Assembly: GCA_001599595.1 (NCBI GenBank)
Contig: BCHH01000018.1
Location: 334,258-398,257 of the forward strand
Reading direction: 5' to 3'
From: Beverwykella pulmonaria
Lineage: Eukaryota > Ascomycota > Dothideomycetes > Pleosporales > Melanommataceae
DNA: 64,000 nucleotides
A program made the position numbers and the translations under genes. Positions 35,321 through 47,254 of the stretch are shown here, piece after piece (the first letter of the stretch is position 1; the number at the start of each line of letters is the position of its first letter). The notes under the pieces are model-generated. The model worked only from the letters and a program-made list of their open reading frames with translations. It did not search any database and was not told the DNA's origin.

Positions 35321-35901
35321 TTATAGCAAAGATATCTATTTTTATATTTTTATTGGAATTAGTTCACTACACAAGTAAATCGTTTGACAATGATTTTTCT
35401 TGAACAATGAGTTTATTATTTAGCTCCCTTTTATCTTTAGTAAGACTTGTTACAAGGACTTAGGGTTGTGTGTAAAGGATAATTGTAAAAGAAAATATGT
35501 TATATATTAGCGTAGGCTTATGTGAATGTTGCAGTCATCGGCACGCTCATGTTGGCGAAGTAGAAGGGACTGTCGCCCCCAGGCTGTGGTAGACCCCCTA
35601 ACTACGCCTCGAATGCCAGGGTCGTCGCAAGCGTTATACACACAGCTGATTGAAGATGATTTTTGTCTAGCAGAGGCTTAGTAGCGAATGAAGACACAAG
35701 TGGAAGAATCTAACCATTTCCATTAGTCTAACTCACCGTCTAAAAAGCTTGAGTGTAGGGCATATTTCCGTGACTTTTCCTGCGGGTTTCCAATTCGTGC
35801 CTAACGTTATCGAGGCCTCTTTTGTGCATATATAAAAGAAAAATTATTCGAAGGAGTTGCTAGTTGTTCACCAAACGCCGTCGCATTCACTGAGTTGCAT
35901 C
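35321..35901. other. A/T-rich flank
   Basis: I recognise no gene here. It includes the presumed promoter of the following SDR pseudogene. Confidence 0.45.
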
Positions 35902-36832
35902 ATGGGCCCAAAGACCTGGCTGGTAACTGGTTGTTCATCCGGCATCGGCGAAGCCTTCATTCGCGGAATCCTAAAGCGAGGCAACACCGCAATCGCGACA
36001 ACACGCGGAGACGCGTCTCGTTTGGCCACTCTAAAATTCGCTGGCGCACACATCTACTCACTCGACATCACCGACATCTCTGCTGAAATCAAAACCACCG
36101 TCGCTCGAATCCTAGAAGAGCTCGGAAATATCGATGTATTGGTGAACAACGCTGGCTATATTGAAGCTGGACTGGCAGAGGAGTTGAGGTACATTTTGTA
36201 TCATTGAGTGGATCTTAAGATAACTGACACATATATATAGTGACAAAAACTGGATAGCACAGTTCGACACGAACTTGTTAGGGACAGCCAGGATGACGCA
36301 GGCCTTACTTCCCACTTCCGGTCTCGCAAGGCAGGTATAACAGTTTTCATCGGAAGCCGAGGCGTTGGTGCAGCGAGCCTGCCGGGGCGGCATATTGCGG
36401 GTCGAAATTTGCTCTTGAAGGTGAGTGTATTGGCCGAATATATTGAAATGTTAGACTAACAGCTAGCGATACTCCCATAGCTCTCCATGAATCCTTGCAA
36501 CAAGAACTTTCCCTATTTGGCATTCAGTCGATCATTTCGAACCTGGAGAATTCTACACTGATATCATGCATGAAGACAAGATCAAATGGGCTTCCACGAC
36601 CCTGGTTCCGGAATTAAACGAGCTCCGCAGCACAGTCCGGAGTCATGTCGAAGGAATAAATGGAAATCAAGTTGGTGACCCACTTAAAGCCGTAGAGACC
36701 ATGATAGATGTGGTTAAAGGCGAGGGCTGTGCCAGTGGGAAGAAGATACCTGGACGTTTGCCTTTGGGAAAGGATGCTCTGAAAGCGATGCGATCGAAGT
36801 GTGAGCAAACGCTGGAAATTCTCAGGAATTGA
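35902..36832 (+). pseudogene. SDR gene with three one-base deletions
   Basis: The first exon (35902-36194) is a good SDR start: WLVTGCSSGIG, then NIDVLVNNAGY. Introns at about 36195-36240 and 36421-36480 fit. The middle exon has family text (DKNWIAQFDTNLLGT, TVFIGSRGVGAASLPG, AAYCGSKFALEG with the catalytic Tyr and Lys) only if one base is restored at a C run near 36310 and one at a G run near 36385. The third exon needs one T near 36535 to give IIFEPGEFYTDIM. The C-terminal frame (36566-36832) is intact. Family members of this type (Ayr1- or 17-beta-HSD-like) are about 280-300 residues long. Confidence 0.8.
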
Positions 36833-36944
36833 GAGGATGTTATTGGGAACACTGACATTTGCGAATGCATAGAACGGTAACCTCCCAAGCAAATAGTAGT
36901 AGATACGAAAACATGCGGTCCTGAAGACAAGAGATCCCACAAAC

Positions 36945-38399
36945 TCAATCATTCAAGTTCTTTCTGAGCAAAACGGAAAGTTGGATCCGAGATTCTTCGA
37001 ACGCTGATTTGATTACGTTAGGCAACAACCAATTCTGAACGGCGTATCCCTCGTCTCCTTGGCCTTTCTGGTCCTCCCAAAGGCAAACTTCCCATAGGTT
37101 TGAGAGGCGCGTTGCATGATGTAATGCAAGTTCATGGATCCAATGAAATTTTGCCTCTTCCACACCGTGAAAGAGGAATTGCGAGTACTCCTCCACTATG
37201 ACCTTGCCATCAGAGGTGGAATAGAAGATTCCTATCGTTGGAGGAAACTGCAACTGTGATTGGAATTAGGAAATTTGTTTTGCGATTGGGGAGGAGCATA
37301 CCAGAAGCCTCTCCACGGAACAAGGAAGGAGTCTGAATAGACCATCTCGAGAGATACTCTGAGAAAGTGGCGCGCACATACACATCGCAGAGAGCGTGAT
37401 GATCTTGAGGTTGCAAAAGTCACTGAGATTAAGCCTCGTCCCATCATGCTCCTTCCAAAATTGACCCTTACTATGGAGATTCAAGTTGGTCAGACATTCA
37501 GCGACATGTAGCAGTGAAGTCCGGAGCTTTAGCGCAGAGAAAGAGCTCTCAATCACCGCCTCATGAGATTTTCTCGTTCGGTGCACAGGTGGGAGAAACG
37601 GAAGATTGGTCTCCAAGATTTCGAGCCTCCGACAGCGGGAAACGATATTGTCGAACAGAGGAAGCCCAACCTGCGATTTTTGGATTAACAATTTTCCTAG
37701 AAGGATTTCATCCACTGCTGGAAACTCATTGTAACATTCGAAGTCGTCCAAACCCCAGAATCGCCATTTTGCAATGGCTGGAAATGAAATCAGCTCAGCT
37801 ACCATGGCAACAGTCATTCCGCCGGGTATCTTCACTCTTTCAACAGTTTTTTTGAGTTCAAGTTTCTCTAATGACAGTATAGGTACAATGTAGTATTTCG
37901 GAAGACCGTCAAGCTTGAGAACGCGCAAGACTGGAAGACATTTTAACAACTTCCGGATCCGTTTCGTGGGAACGTCGCACTCTTTCTCGCCGGCTTTGAA
38001 CGCAAGGGTTTGAACGTTGCGAGCATAGCTGGGGTCTCCGATCACAGACCTCTCAAAAAGCCTGAACTTCGTTGATTTTGAGTGGGCGGTGACGTTCACG
38101 TCGCGTGGTATGTACTCTCTCGCCAAGACCCAGAATATGCGACAAGTCAAGGCGGGGCTGAGCAGAGCATTTCGGCGTTCATTGGACGCGTAAAGAATAT
38201 CGAATATCAGACGAAGGAGCTCGACTGGGAGCTTTGTGAAGTAATCCTCTGATGGGCCACGTGGTGTTCGTATGGAGTGTCGAAGTCGGGCCCAGCTGCG
38301 CTTCAGCATTTGGGTAAATCTGAGAAAATCCAGGACTTGAAAATGGTGTACTTCAGATAATGTATCTCGAATGCTTTTCCACGAAGGGAGGGGCAACAC
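36945..38399 (-). CDS. F-box domain protein
   Basis: Two exons (38399-37302, 37253-36945; 48-nt intron) encode 468 residues. An F-box-like motif lies at about residues 52-100 (FTKLPVELLRLIFDILY...), followed by a leucine-patterned region with no clear repeat. F-box proteins usually bring substrates to SCF ubiquitin ligases through Skp1; fungi carry many lineage-specific members. The target is unknown. The splice keeps phase and the second exon extends the protein in a similar style (FHWIHELALHHATRLSNLWE). It is convergent with the SDR pseudogene. Confidence 0.8.
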
Positions 38400-39177
38400 G
38401 TATCTATATCACGAGTCTGAGCGGTTAGGCAGCAACAAGTGAGGGGTGAGGCTGAAAATGGCAGCACCTGTTATTAGTTCCAACCGCCCATGTCCACGTA
38501 GCCCATTTCCAGGCGAAGCATTTATGCTCACTTCTCAACTATCTTCAACCATCCAAAACGGCAATGTATTATTCTCCTAGACACATTGTAAAGAAGGGTC
38601 AGTCACCGGTATCTAACATTCTCGAAAATAGCATGTATCGTAGGCGATAGGTATATATACATGCAAAGGGCTGGGCCCTGATTATGTGGATCCTTCGGCT
38701 CTCCTCGGATCCTTCGTACGAGGCCTTGGCAGGACTTTATAAACTCCGCGAGCCTCTGTGTCTTGTTCGTCTTCATGCTTCCTCCTGTTAGTTCATTAGG
38801 ATACGATGCCTATTATTTGAGCTTCTTCCATCCCCTTACAGTACACGTGACCATAGCATCTTCCACGTAGATAAAATATTCGATACCTACTAGCCACTAT
38901 CTTAGACTTTTGTTTAAAAAAATCTGGAAGTGGTCTTGTAAATCTAGGACATTACCACTTAACGTTACCTGGATATGCCACTGACTAATCATGTCCGCCA
39001 TCATATGTGCACCCCTCCCATGAACGGATTTGTAGCGTCGTTATAAAAGCAGATCTATAAACGGAAGCCAGATAAAGCTACTTGGAGAAAAAAAACTTAT
39101 TTTCATATAAGACTCAAATGCAAAACCAAGGTATTTTCCTGCCTTAGTTATCTAATGTCCATCCAAGAAGTTCGCCA
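38400..39177. other. Intergenic with a solo transposon end
   Basis: A/T-rich sequence with no gene recognised. It contains one copy of a 40-bp repeat at 38964-39004. Confidence 0.5.
38964..39004 (+). repeat. Solo copy of a 40-bp terminal-repeat-like motif
   Basis: It shares the core GGATATGCCACTGACTAATC and the trailing GTCCG-CAT-ATA with 42932-42969 and, inverted, with 51487-51524 beside the third Fot1-like element. It is probably the right end of a lost element. Confidence 0.6.
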
Positions 39178-39541
39178 CTAATACTCGCAGATGAACACCG
39201 GTTGATGAATCTTGTCTCCACATTCATAGTTCCCCTTGTCAGCGTTCGGGTCGCTAGTGCCAAGTTAGCTAATGATATTATGGGGAAGTGCTAATGTGCA
39301 TACTCCTTTGCATTTGCTGTTGTTGTCTTTGCCTCCGCACATAAAGCACTAGAATAGCTCTTTTTAGGGATCTTTGCAATTAGCTGTCTCTGCGTCTGCA
39401 GGGTCGTCTTGTCTAGCGCGGAGCATGTTATGACTTGGGGTTGCGACATTGTTTGGTACTGCTCACACAGCATGTTCAGAATGCAGTGGAACTGCCCCTA
39501 ACGCGACAACTGCCCTAACTGCTAACGGAACATAGATGACA
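39178..39541 (-). pseudogene. Truncated copy of the cysteine-rich secreted protein gene
   Basis: It matches the gene at 57425-58323 but lacks most of exon 2 (equivalent of about 57511-58021). The join falls at CTAG, present at both deletion endpoints. The remaining exon 1 carries two stops relative to the intact copy, CAA to TAA and TGG to TAG, and D-to-N and G-to-S changes, all transitions. The start codon side is interrupted at 39541 by unrelated sequence. Confidence 0.85.
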
Positions 39542-40035
39542 TATTTGGTTGGTTCTATATCACGTGGTTGATGCCAAGTCCCGACACTGGCCTTGGTGCC
39601 TTAGTGCAGAACTTCCTCGTCCTTCTCCTCCACCTTGTCCATCTCTCCTCAGCCATCATCAACAGCCTCATTGTACGCTCAATAGGCTGATATGGCTCGA
39701 TTTCTATCCCCACCCACCATCCCAACAAGTTCGACACGAACTCAAACTACTTGCGTTGTTTTTTGCATTTGTTTGATTTTTTGCTTTTCTGTATATAGTC
39801 CGAGGCCGGGTGGCCAGCTCCCACTCAGAGTACTACGTACTACGTACTCTCCAATATCTGTAGGCCCCTGAGTACCCTCGGAGGGTATCTCATCGCTCGC
39901 ACGTGACTGGGCCATGAGAGTTCTCACACGAGACTCGACTACGGGAGCTGCCCCTGAGCTTACGCCCCCGAATCAAGCGTTACAAACAAGATAAACACCT
40001 ACTCCCCCGATGATGATGCGTGAGAGATAGAAGAA
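39542..40035. other. Insertion inside the segmental duplication
   Basis: About 490 bp that have no counterpart in the 57-59 kb copy. No clear terminal repeats or coding sequence. A local GTACTACGTACTACGTAC cluster lies near 39830-39850. Confidence 0.45.
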
Positions 40036-40733
40036 GTGCATAATAAGATGTCAAAAATCGCAATATTGGACACTTGAGGTACAAACGAATGGCTGATGGA
40101 AATGAGTTGCGAAAAAGGAGAAGATAGTGGTAAAGTTGGACTTGAAAGACGAGAGCATACTGAAACCTTATATACACACTTTTCTCAGGTTCGACTCATT
40201 CCCGAAGAAGAAATTCCTACAGCTTTGATTAGATCGCATACTTCATGAGCTCCTACAAATAAGGTATGCCGAGAACTTAGATCATCTTTCTCTAAGACAT
40301 GTACCTAGTGTAAAACATCCAAGGATTCAATTGTGACATCTATTTTCTGGAGAAGTTCACCGCATGCAGGGTTGTTTGTTCGAGGATTTGATGGGATGGC
40401 AAGAGTTTCTGAAATAGAACGTCCGTGGATTGGATAATCAAGATCAACCTTACTCAAGTCCAAACGTGGAGAGGCATTTCAGTAGCGCTACATGAAGAAC
40501 GCGTGGGCCTTCAGGGTCCTGAGGTAGTTATGTATACTGTGGTCACAAGGGTCATGGTCGCGTAAAGGAGGTATAAGAGGTATAAGAGGACGATGTGTAC
40601 ACCTTCAATGCTTTCATCAACCAGAACACTCAACGCTTCATCTTTGTGCACCAGGCCCATATTTGCCTACTTTTCCTCTTTATCAGAATCATAGTCACTT
40701 CACATTCATTCACCATATATCACGCTCAAGCAC
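40036..40733 (+). repeat. Segmental duplication, copy A
   Basis: Closely similar over its whole length to 58318-59269, apart from an extra block of about 265 bp (58480-58742) in the other copy. By eye the identity is well above 90 percent. It comprises the upstream region of the cysteine-rich gene. Homology stops abruptly at 40733. Confidence 0.85.
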
Positions 40734-41605
40734 CATTGTAGTTATGTGATGACGGACTGAACTTCGACGGGGGAATCGAGAAGCTGTTAAGCGACTTCAA
40801 AGAGGACAACAAGAAGGTTGTCCTATTGCCTTTCTTAGACTTTGATGCCCTCCCAAGCGTTACAGTGTTTCATGAGGTGAGCACACAGACAGCCGCCCCA
40901 TTCGAAGCTTACAACGCTAACTATGAGACTAGCTCTGCCATCTCACAAAAGTCATTAGTTCGTACTTCGGCTTGCCCCAACATGACCTTCCGCTAGTCAT
41001 GACATTTAGATGCTCATGGAACCAAACCTGGTGGGGCAGCTGAACTTCACGGATGGGAAGAGGTTTTGGCTTCGACAGCGACAGAAGCAATCGGCTCCGC
41101 AGTTGCGTTCGGTAAGTTTACTCAAGCGCATTTTTGTGATGTGCGATAATCTTACTGTTCGGCACTCAGCTCGGCTTGGTATGTTGGCACTGATGGAAAC
41201 GCGCAATATGCGACTGGCGAGACCGGATCCCTAGGACGAGACGGAGAAGAAGAGGGCGGAACAGGACGGTGGAGGTCTTGTATGGATGGATCCATCAAAG
41301 GCACCGCAACGCAAGGCCTAGCGTGCCCCGGGAATATCTGGCGCGGTTTTCAACCAGTTGGCCAATTTGAAGATCGGTGGAAAGAGAATGGTCAAGTTTT
41401 AGTTTCTTAGCTTAAGCGGGAGGAATGTTTCAAGGCGTCACAAGGCGCATGTTGGGGGGCTGAAGGAACACAGGATGGTGGGGCTGGATCCGAAGTGGGC
41501 GAGGTGGCGTAGAATCTTGTCACCTATCACTCCTTCTGTCATTCGAACACCGTCTTAATATCATCGTAACTTGTGCATCTTGAGATCAAATAACGACGCT
41601 CAACC
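40734..41605. other. Intergenic, possible gene relic
   Basis: Short open pieces (for example around 41010-41230) suggest a decayed gene, but no family could be recognised. The 3' part is the promoter of the cysteine-rich gene at 41606. Confidence 0.35.
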
Positions 41606-42343
41606 ATGTTTTATTCAATCACCGCCATTTCCCTTGCGGCCCAAGCGCTTTCAACGGCCGCGCTTTCCCAGTCGTATCCTTGCTATTCTCTAGCAGCATC
41701 GCAAAATCAATCTCAAGCCCAAATACACACGAACGAAGATTTTCTTGCTGTGGCAGCGGACCAAAACACGTCGCAATTCCCTTTAGGGGGGCTAGCGTGC
41801 ATAAAATCAGCGTACATGAAGATGAGTTCATCTGAGGGCGGCGGAGCGCAAACACAGCCCCAACGAAAGGACGAAGAAACAACCAAGGAGAAGTCAAAGG
41901 TCACCTCACAGTCTTCCGACGAGGACGACTACATACTTGACGAATCTGGATGTCCCGACCTCACCAAAAACATATTCTACTGTATGCTGTGCGGTGGCAG
42001 TGACGAGAATGGGAAATGCAAAGGTGTAAGTGGCATCACAATAATACTAAAGCACGGTAATTAACACATGCATTTACAGGATCTCGAGGATGACAATATG
42101 TTTGCGGGCTGCAAATGCACCCCCGATCCTGATTGGTCTGTAAACCCACCTGGGTTAGTAAGACCTCAGATCCGTGAGCATAGACAGGCGATAAGGGATT
42201 TGCATCTTCTTCCTGATGATGGGGTGGAAGGGCCAGGGAGAGCAGGGAATATATCAAGCTCAGACGCAGCGACAGTAGCTGTTTTTACACAGTTGCCGTT
42301 AGTGACGATAAGTGTATTGCCTTACTTTGCGTCGAAGCAATAA
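41606..42343 (+). CDS. Cysteine-rich secreted protein, paralogue 1
   Basis: Two exons (41606-42025, 42080-42343; GTAAGT donor, 54-nt intron) give 227 residues. A signal peptide (MFYSITAISLAAQALSTAALS) precedes a Ser/Gln/Glu-rich spacer. The core has CPDLTKNIFYCMLCGGSDE, then NGKCKG directly at the splice, then AGCKCTPDPDWSVNPP. These cysteines and the GKCKG/DPDW/NPP words recur at the same splice position in the gene at 57425-58323, so the two are paralogues. The C-terminus is hydrophobic (FTQLPLVTISVLPYF). I do not recognise a named family; size and cysteine pattern are effector-like, which is inference. Confidence 0.75.
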
Positions 42344-43284
42344 GAGGAGATAGATTGGAAAAGGGTACTTAATGTTATGGCGAGCTAGATCGATAGCGAA
42401 GAAGAGATCAATTGATTGGCATGCCTCACTGTAGGGGAACTGTTTGAGAGCTATATACCCGAGGTGCGCCGCTCCGCGCAGCGCAAGTCCTTTGCCATGT
42501 GCCGCGTCAAACCTCTCTGACGCGCGCCAGTGTCGCAGTGAACCAGTAATAGCGCCTAAGAATGCTCAGATAGGGCTTTTTAATAGCATGCGACTTAGAC
42601 AGAAGCATTAGCTATAAAGAAAGAGATTCCTTTATTCGCTGACAGGAGGGGGAATAGTGACACACGTGAGAGCGTGTGGTCCTGGCGTTAGAAGCGAGGA
42701 GCTAGTACTCTCATAAAAGTAGCCTCTGTAGATTTGGTGATTGACTAGCGAAACAACCTCGTTCTACACATAGTTTTTGGTCCCGCACCACGTGCCTTAC
42801 ATTTTGTTTTGCTCTTTGACCAAATGGACTTATAAGAACCATAGAAAGCTGAGTACGCGGGTGGCGCGGATGAAGCTGCACTCACCCAATACGTTTTTGA
42901 GACAGGACAAAATCTGTAAGCAGGACACTCCGTCACGTGGATATGCCACTGACTAATCTGTCCGTCATATATATCTCACACACTTATCACACACATATAC
43001 ATAGACATACAATACACATATTCATACTCTCTCCGCACTCCAGCTTACAAAATCTCTCCTAGGACTATAGCGGAGCACTTGCACAGGCTACTTAAGAGTT
43101 GATTGCAGCGTACTAGGGCCATATAGCTATATAGGGTGTAGCTAAACACGTCTTTGCAGGCGTCAAGGCACGTAATAATGCGTCTAGGAACCCTACAGCT
43201 AACAAGCCCCCCACCTTTAGGTATCCTCGCAATAACGCCTAGCGTAGTGATACTAGCAACAGCAACTTTAGTAAAAGCGCCTTT
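42344..43284. other. Decayed repeat region
   Basis: No gene recognised. It contains TAG-rich, RIP-like sequence (43060-43280) and one copy of the 40-bp terminal-repeat-like motif. Confidence 0.5.
42932..42969 (+). repeat. Solo copy of a 40-bp terminal-repeat-like motif
   Basis: GTCACGTGGATATGCCACTG followed by ACTAAT and GTCCGTCATA; near-identical in inverted orientation to 51487-51524. Confidence 0.7.
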
Positions 43285-44648
43285 TTAGTTATGTCCCACG
43301 CTTCCCGCAATAGTTGGATTCTCCGTCGCCACTGGAAATCCCTGTTCCTTGTCCTCCAGACTGATGTTGAACCGATCCACAAGCGCTGCAATGGTAGCAA
43401 GACTGGTCACTTTCGCAAGATGCCGTCCAGGACAAAGTGTTGTACCACCTCCAAAAGGTCGGTAGCTACCGCTACTCTTGATCTTCGGGTTCTTGATAAA
43501 TCTCTCAGCGTTAAAGGTGGTAGCATCAGCGCCGAAGATTTGCTCGTCGAAGTGTAGCTGCCGCTGTGGCATCATTATGCGGTTTCCCTTGCGCAGGATT
43601 ACAGAAATATTGGGTAGGTTGATATCTTTGGTGATGAAGCGAACGCTGGCGGCGAAGGCGGTCTTATGGAGTGTTTCGTCCCAGACGGCGTTGAGGCGTG
43701 GACAGGAGTTGAGGAGGTATTCGGTATCGATCTTGTTGGAAGACACAGCTGGAGCGATTTCCTTGCGGATGTGTTTGAGAAGAGGAGGGTCGAATAGCAT
43801 GTAAGAGAGCATCCAGAAGGGGCCTTTCTTATTATTTCCGCAATACTATGAATGTTAGTATTACGACGCACGTGGCTCTCCAACGTGGATCTAGTGAGAA
43901 GAGAACAAGAAGGAGCTGATTGGATCTTACCCCCAATAGAGCTGGAAGAAGAATAGCGCCTTATCATGCGACGACACATCCAGTCTCTTCATGTCTTTCT
44001 CCAGCTCTAGGATCATCCACGCGGCGTCTTTACGATCTTCAACTGGCGTAGAAAAGTACTTTTTGAGCGCAGTGTGTATCTTAGACTTCGCGGCCAACAT
44101 CGTGCCACAAAGAAAGCTGGGATACTGATACAATACTTTCCAGGCAAGTGCATCGAATATCATGAAGGAAGAGGTCAGGTCCGGCTCGATCTCGCCCAGT
44201 AGCTTTCCAAAGTACGCTTCCTGCCCAAGGCCAATGAATACTTCAGACACAAACTCATGCAGAGATATAGTAACGGCATTGGGCTGCCTCGAGTCTGAGC
44301 TGTCGTGAGCACATACTGTACGCGGGTGTTATTGACGTATATTCGAGATTCTTCGAGGAGTTGGTAGGAGTTTTTGAAGAAGGAGCGGAGATGGCCTGCT
44401 GTGTGTTAGCCATAATCCAGAAGAGTTGCTTACAAACACCAAGCTGTAAGTAGAGTGTTTCTTGTACATACGAAGGGGATCCAGTATGGATACTCTTCCG
44501 GTTCGTTTGGGTAAAAGTAGGGCACGATGGTGAATCGGTATAGTCTCCACAGTAGAAGTCCAGCGAAAGCTAGCAGAATGACACTGAGATACACATTCCG
44601 CGCTGCTAACGCCGTGAACAGACTCAAAGGCGCATGATCCATCTTCAT
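43285..44648 (-). pseudogene. Cytochrome P450, internally deleted
   Basis: The N-terminus has a membrane anchor (VYLSVILLAFAGLLLW) and the proline-rich PYWIPF, then GHLRSFFKNSYQLLEESRIY. The central part has DLTSSFMIFDALAWKVLYQYP and the I-helix region (LFFFQLYWG). The heme loop FGGGTTLCPGRHLA with its Cys is intact and an ExxR-like stretch precedes it. However, about 100 residues between the N-terminal and central parts are missing. The first splice is off by one base, as is the splice after the I-helix. The C-terminus stops about 15 residues early, beside RIP-like repeat sequence. It resembles fungal CYPs that start with a 'GHxxSFFxN' segment. An ATG at 44702 is an alternative start. Confidence 0.75.
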
Positions 44649-45257
44649 TCCTTCTTCAGGATTGATTCGGATTGCACTGAGATACGAGTCGATTTCTTTC
44701 ATTGAGTTTCGTGTTATCCCTTCTACAGTATTACGTCAAAGGTTTGGGTACAGTATTACCTATCCTAGGGCAACACCGCGTATCCAGACTTGTGGCACGG
44801 CACTGTACAGCCTGGCTGGGAACGCCAGAGCTCGAGGCACGGGTAGTGGGTGGTCTCCTAGCCATGGGTGGGGCACCGCAGTTTGCTCCCTTTGCCGGTT
44901 CTTTGTAGCATGCATCTGAGCTCCACGTCTCGGTTCCTGGCCTTCGATAAATGTAACTTGGTACTGTGGTACTGCATCTAGGGTACCATTGCACACATAT
45001 GCCCGAATTTATATTGAGGGTCTTCGTATGACTCACTGGCTAGCTCAAAGGGGAAAGTGGACGGGGATTAGTGCCACTACTGTGCCGCAAACGCCTCAAG
45101 TTGCCTGGACTGTTTTGGCACCTACCCAAAGTGCCTCACCTTCTGAACAGACTCGTTACTTGAAGCTATTGACAACTTTTCTCGCTGTATCGAGTGCATG
45201 GCACCATTTCCCTACTGCATCCAACATCCTCTTTCAGTTCTCACCGTGCCAACCACA
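44649..45257. other. Divergent intergenic region
   Basis: Lies between the P450 relic and the FAD oxidoreductase. No feature recognised. Confidence 0.4.
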
Positions 45258-46854
45258 ATGGCTTTCCAAGCCGCGCTACAAGAAGTTCTTCCTGAGAAAC
45301 ATGCCCTTCAAGGGAGCGATCTTTACGAAAAGAGCAATGGAGCATATTTCACTGTATTTGAGAGCGATATCAAGCCCGCCGCGATTGCTCAACCGACGAG
45401 TGCCCAAGAAGTGAGCGCTTTGATCAAGAAGCTACATCCGAAATTGGTCACCCAAGAAGCCTCCCTCGCAATCAAGGGGACTGGCCACACTCCATTTGCA
45501 GGTATGTACTTTTCTAGACAATTCCTTTCTGTCAAACGAGACAATGGCTGATTCAGTACACAGGCGCTGCCAATGTACAAGACGGCATCACCATCGCCTT
45601 GCAAGGACTGAAGGGCATACGCTTGGCTGAGAATAAGGAGCATGTTACCATTGGCGTTGGCGAGACATGGGGCTCTGTATATACAGAACTCGAGAAACAC
45701 GGTCTGACTGCCCCTGGTGGACGAATTGGCAGAGTGGGTGTTCCTGGGCTGATTCTTGGAGGTGAGTATCTTACACGAGCCTGACCTCCGTAACGACCAG
45801 CTGATTCATACCCAGGTGGAATGTCGTTCTATTCTACGAAGCATGGTTTCGCATGCGATTCCGTCCTAGACTTCGAAGTGGTCCTCGCATCCGGCGAAGT
45901 TGTTCACACAAACGCGCAAGAGAACACCGACCTCTTCGTGTCCCTGAAAGGTGGACTCAACAACTTCGGTGTAGTCACCTCTTTCTCGTTGAAGACAATT
46001 CCTTCGTCGGAGATTTGGGGCGGCGTCGCCTACTACATGCCCGACACATTCGGACAGCTTATCGAGGCTACGGTCGATTTCGTCAACAATGAGACAGACG
46101 AAGACACACATATTATGTCAAGCGCTGGGTACGGATTTGGGCAGGATGTGTGCACATGCTGCATGTACCATCTCAAAGGAGACAAGGAAGCACCAGCATT
46201 GCAACGATTCAGGTCACTGCCTGGTTTCATTGAGGGATACAGTACTTTGCGAACGGGCAATCACATGAACTTCTGTGACGAGTTGTCCAAGTTCACGCAA
46301 GATGGGATCAGGTAAGTCGTGCTGACAACGACACATTCATTAAGAGATCCTCCATTGACTTAATCAGGTCGTTCTATGCCACTCTCACCATCAAGGCTGA
46401 CGTTGCTCTCATGAAGGAGTTCCATCAGGTTTGGCTCCAGATTCTCGAGCCCCTTCGGCCATTAAAGGGCTTCATCTTCTCCTTCGGTTACTTTCCACTC
46501 ACTAAGGCCCTGCTTACCAATTCCAAGAGGGCCGGCGACAATGCAAAAGACATTGACCCTGCTGATGGGCCCCTCTTCGTCATCCTCATCAATCCCACCT
46601 GGGATTTGCCAGAGAACGATGAACAAGTTTACAGCGCTGTAGAAGATCTGCTACAGAAGTTCAAGAAGATTGCCAGTGAGAAGGGGCTTCTACACAGGTA
46701 CATCTTCACCAACTATGGGTATCACAAGGAGGACGTATTGGCTGGGTATGGAGAGGAGAGTGCGAAGAGGCTGAGAGAGGTCAGTAAGAAGTACGATCCC
46801 GATGGCGTTTTTCAGAAGGCGGTACCGGGTGGCTTCAAGCTTCCAAAAGCATAG
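45258..46854 (+). CDS. BBE-type FAD-linked oxidoreductase, no signal peptide
   Basis: Four exons (45258-45501, 45564-45761, 45816-46311, 46368-46854) encode 474 residues. The PCMH-type FAD domain shows KGTGHTPFAG (His for FAD attachment), GLILGGGMSFYSTKHGFACD and SLKGGLNNFGVVTSF, spanning two splice sites. The C-terminus has the berberine-bridge signature YDPDGVFQKAVPGGFKL. These enzymes carry out oxidative cyclisations or alcohol oxidations, often in secondary metabolism. Unlike the second BBE enzyme at 55045, I see no signal peptide from this start. An in-frame ATG at 45198 would add 20 residues that do not look like a good signal. Confidence 0.88.
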
Positions 46855-47254
46855 GGTGATGTACCGTCATGGTGCTTGAACCGTATATAGATCGGCATGT
46901 CCCCATCATCGCCATGAACTCACGTCAGATGAGTCAATAACCAATCAAAGAATATTTACCTATTGCTTGGCTCCATGCCATGTGCTTATGTGCCGCTAAC
47001 CTTGGTTGTCTCGTATCAGGACTATCACAAAGATCATCAGGCCATCGAGACCAAGTGTTCCAATGGACACCGCCGCCTACGTGTGTGAAAACTTGTGCTA
47101 TGCTATGGGCGGAGAAAATCCCATAGTGACAAAGGTGGATCGTGTTGTGCGATCAATGTACCATATTTTTCTACAGAGGAATTTTCAAGCTCAATACATG
47201 CCAATCAATCTACATACCGCACTCCCTCACCTAGCTCACCCTCCTTGCCAACGT
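46855..47254. other. Convergent intergenic region
   Basis: Nothing recognised. Confidence 0.4.

Noticed and set aside
38640..38790. Possible tRNA-like stretch with GGATCC repeats
   Set aside because: No acceptor stem or A/B box pair could be formed.
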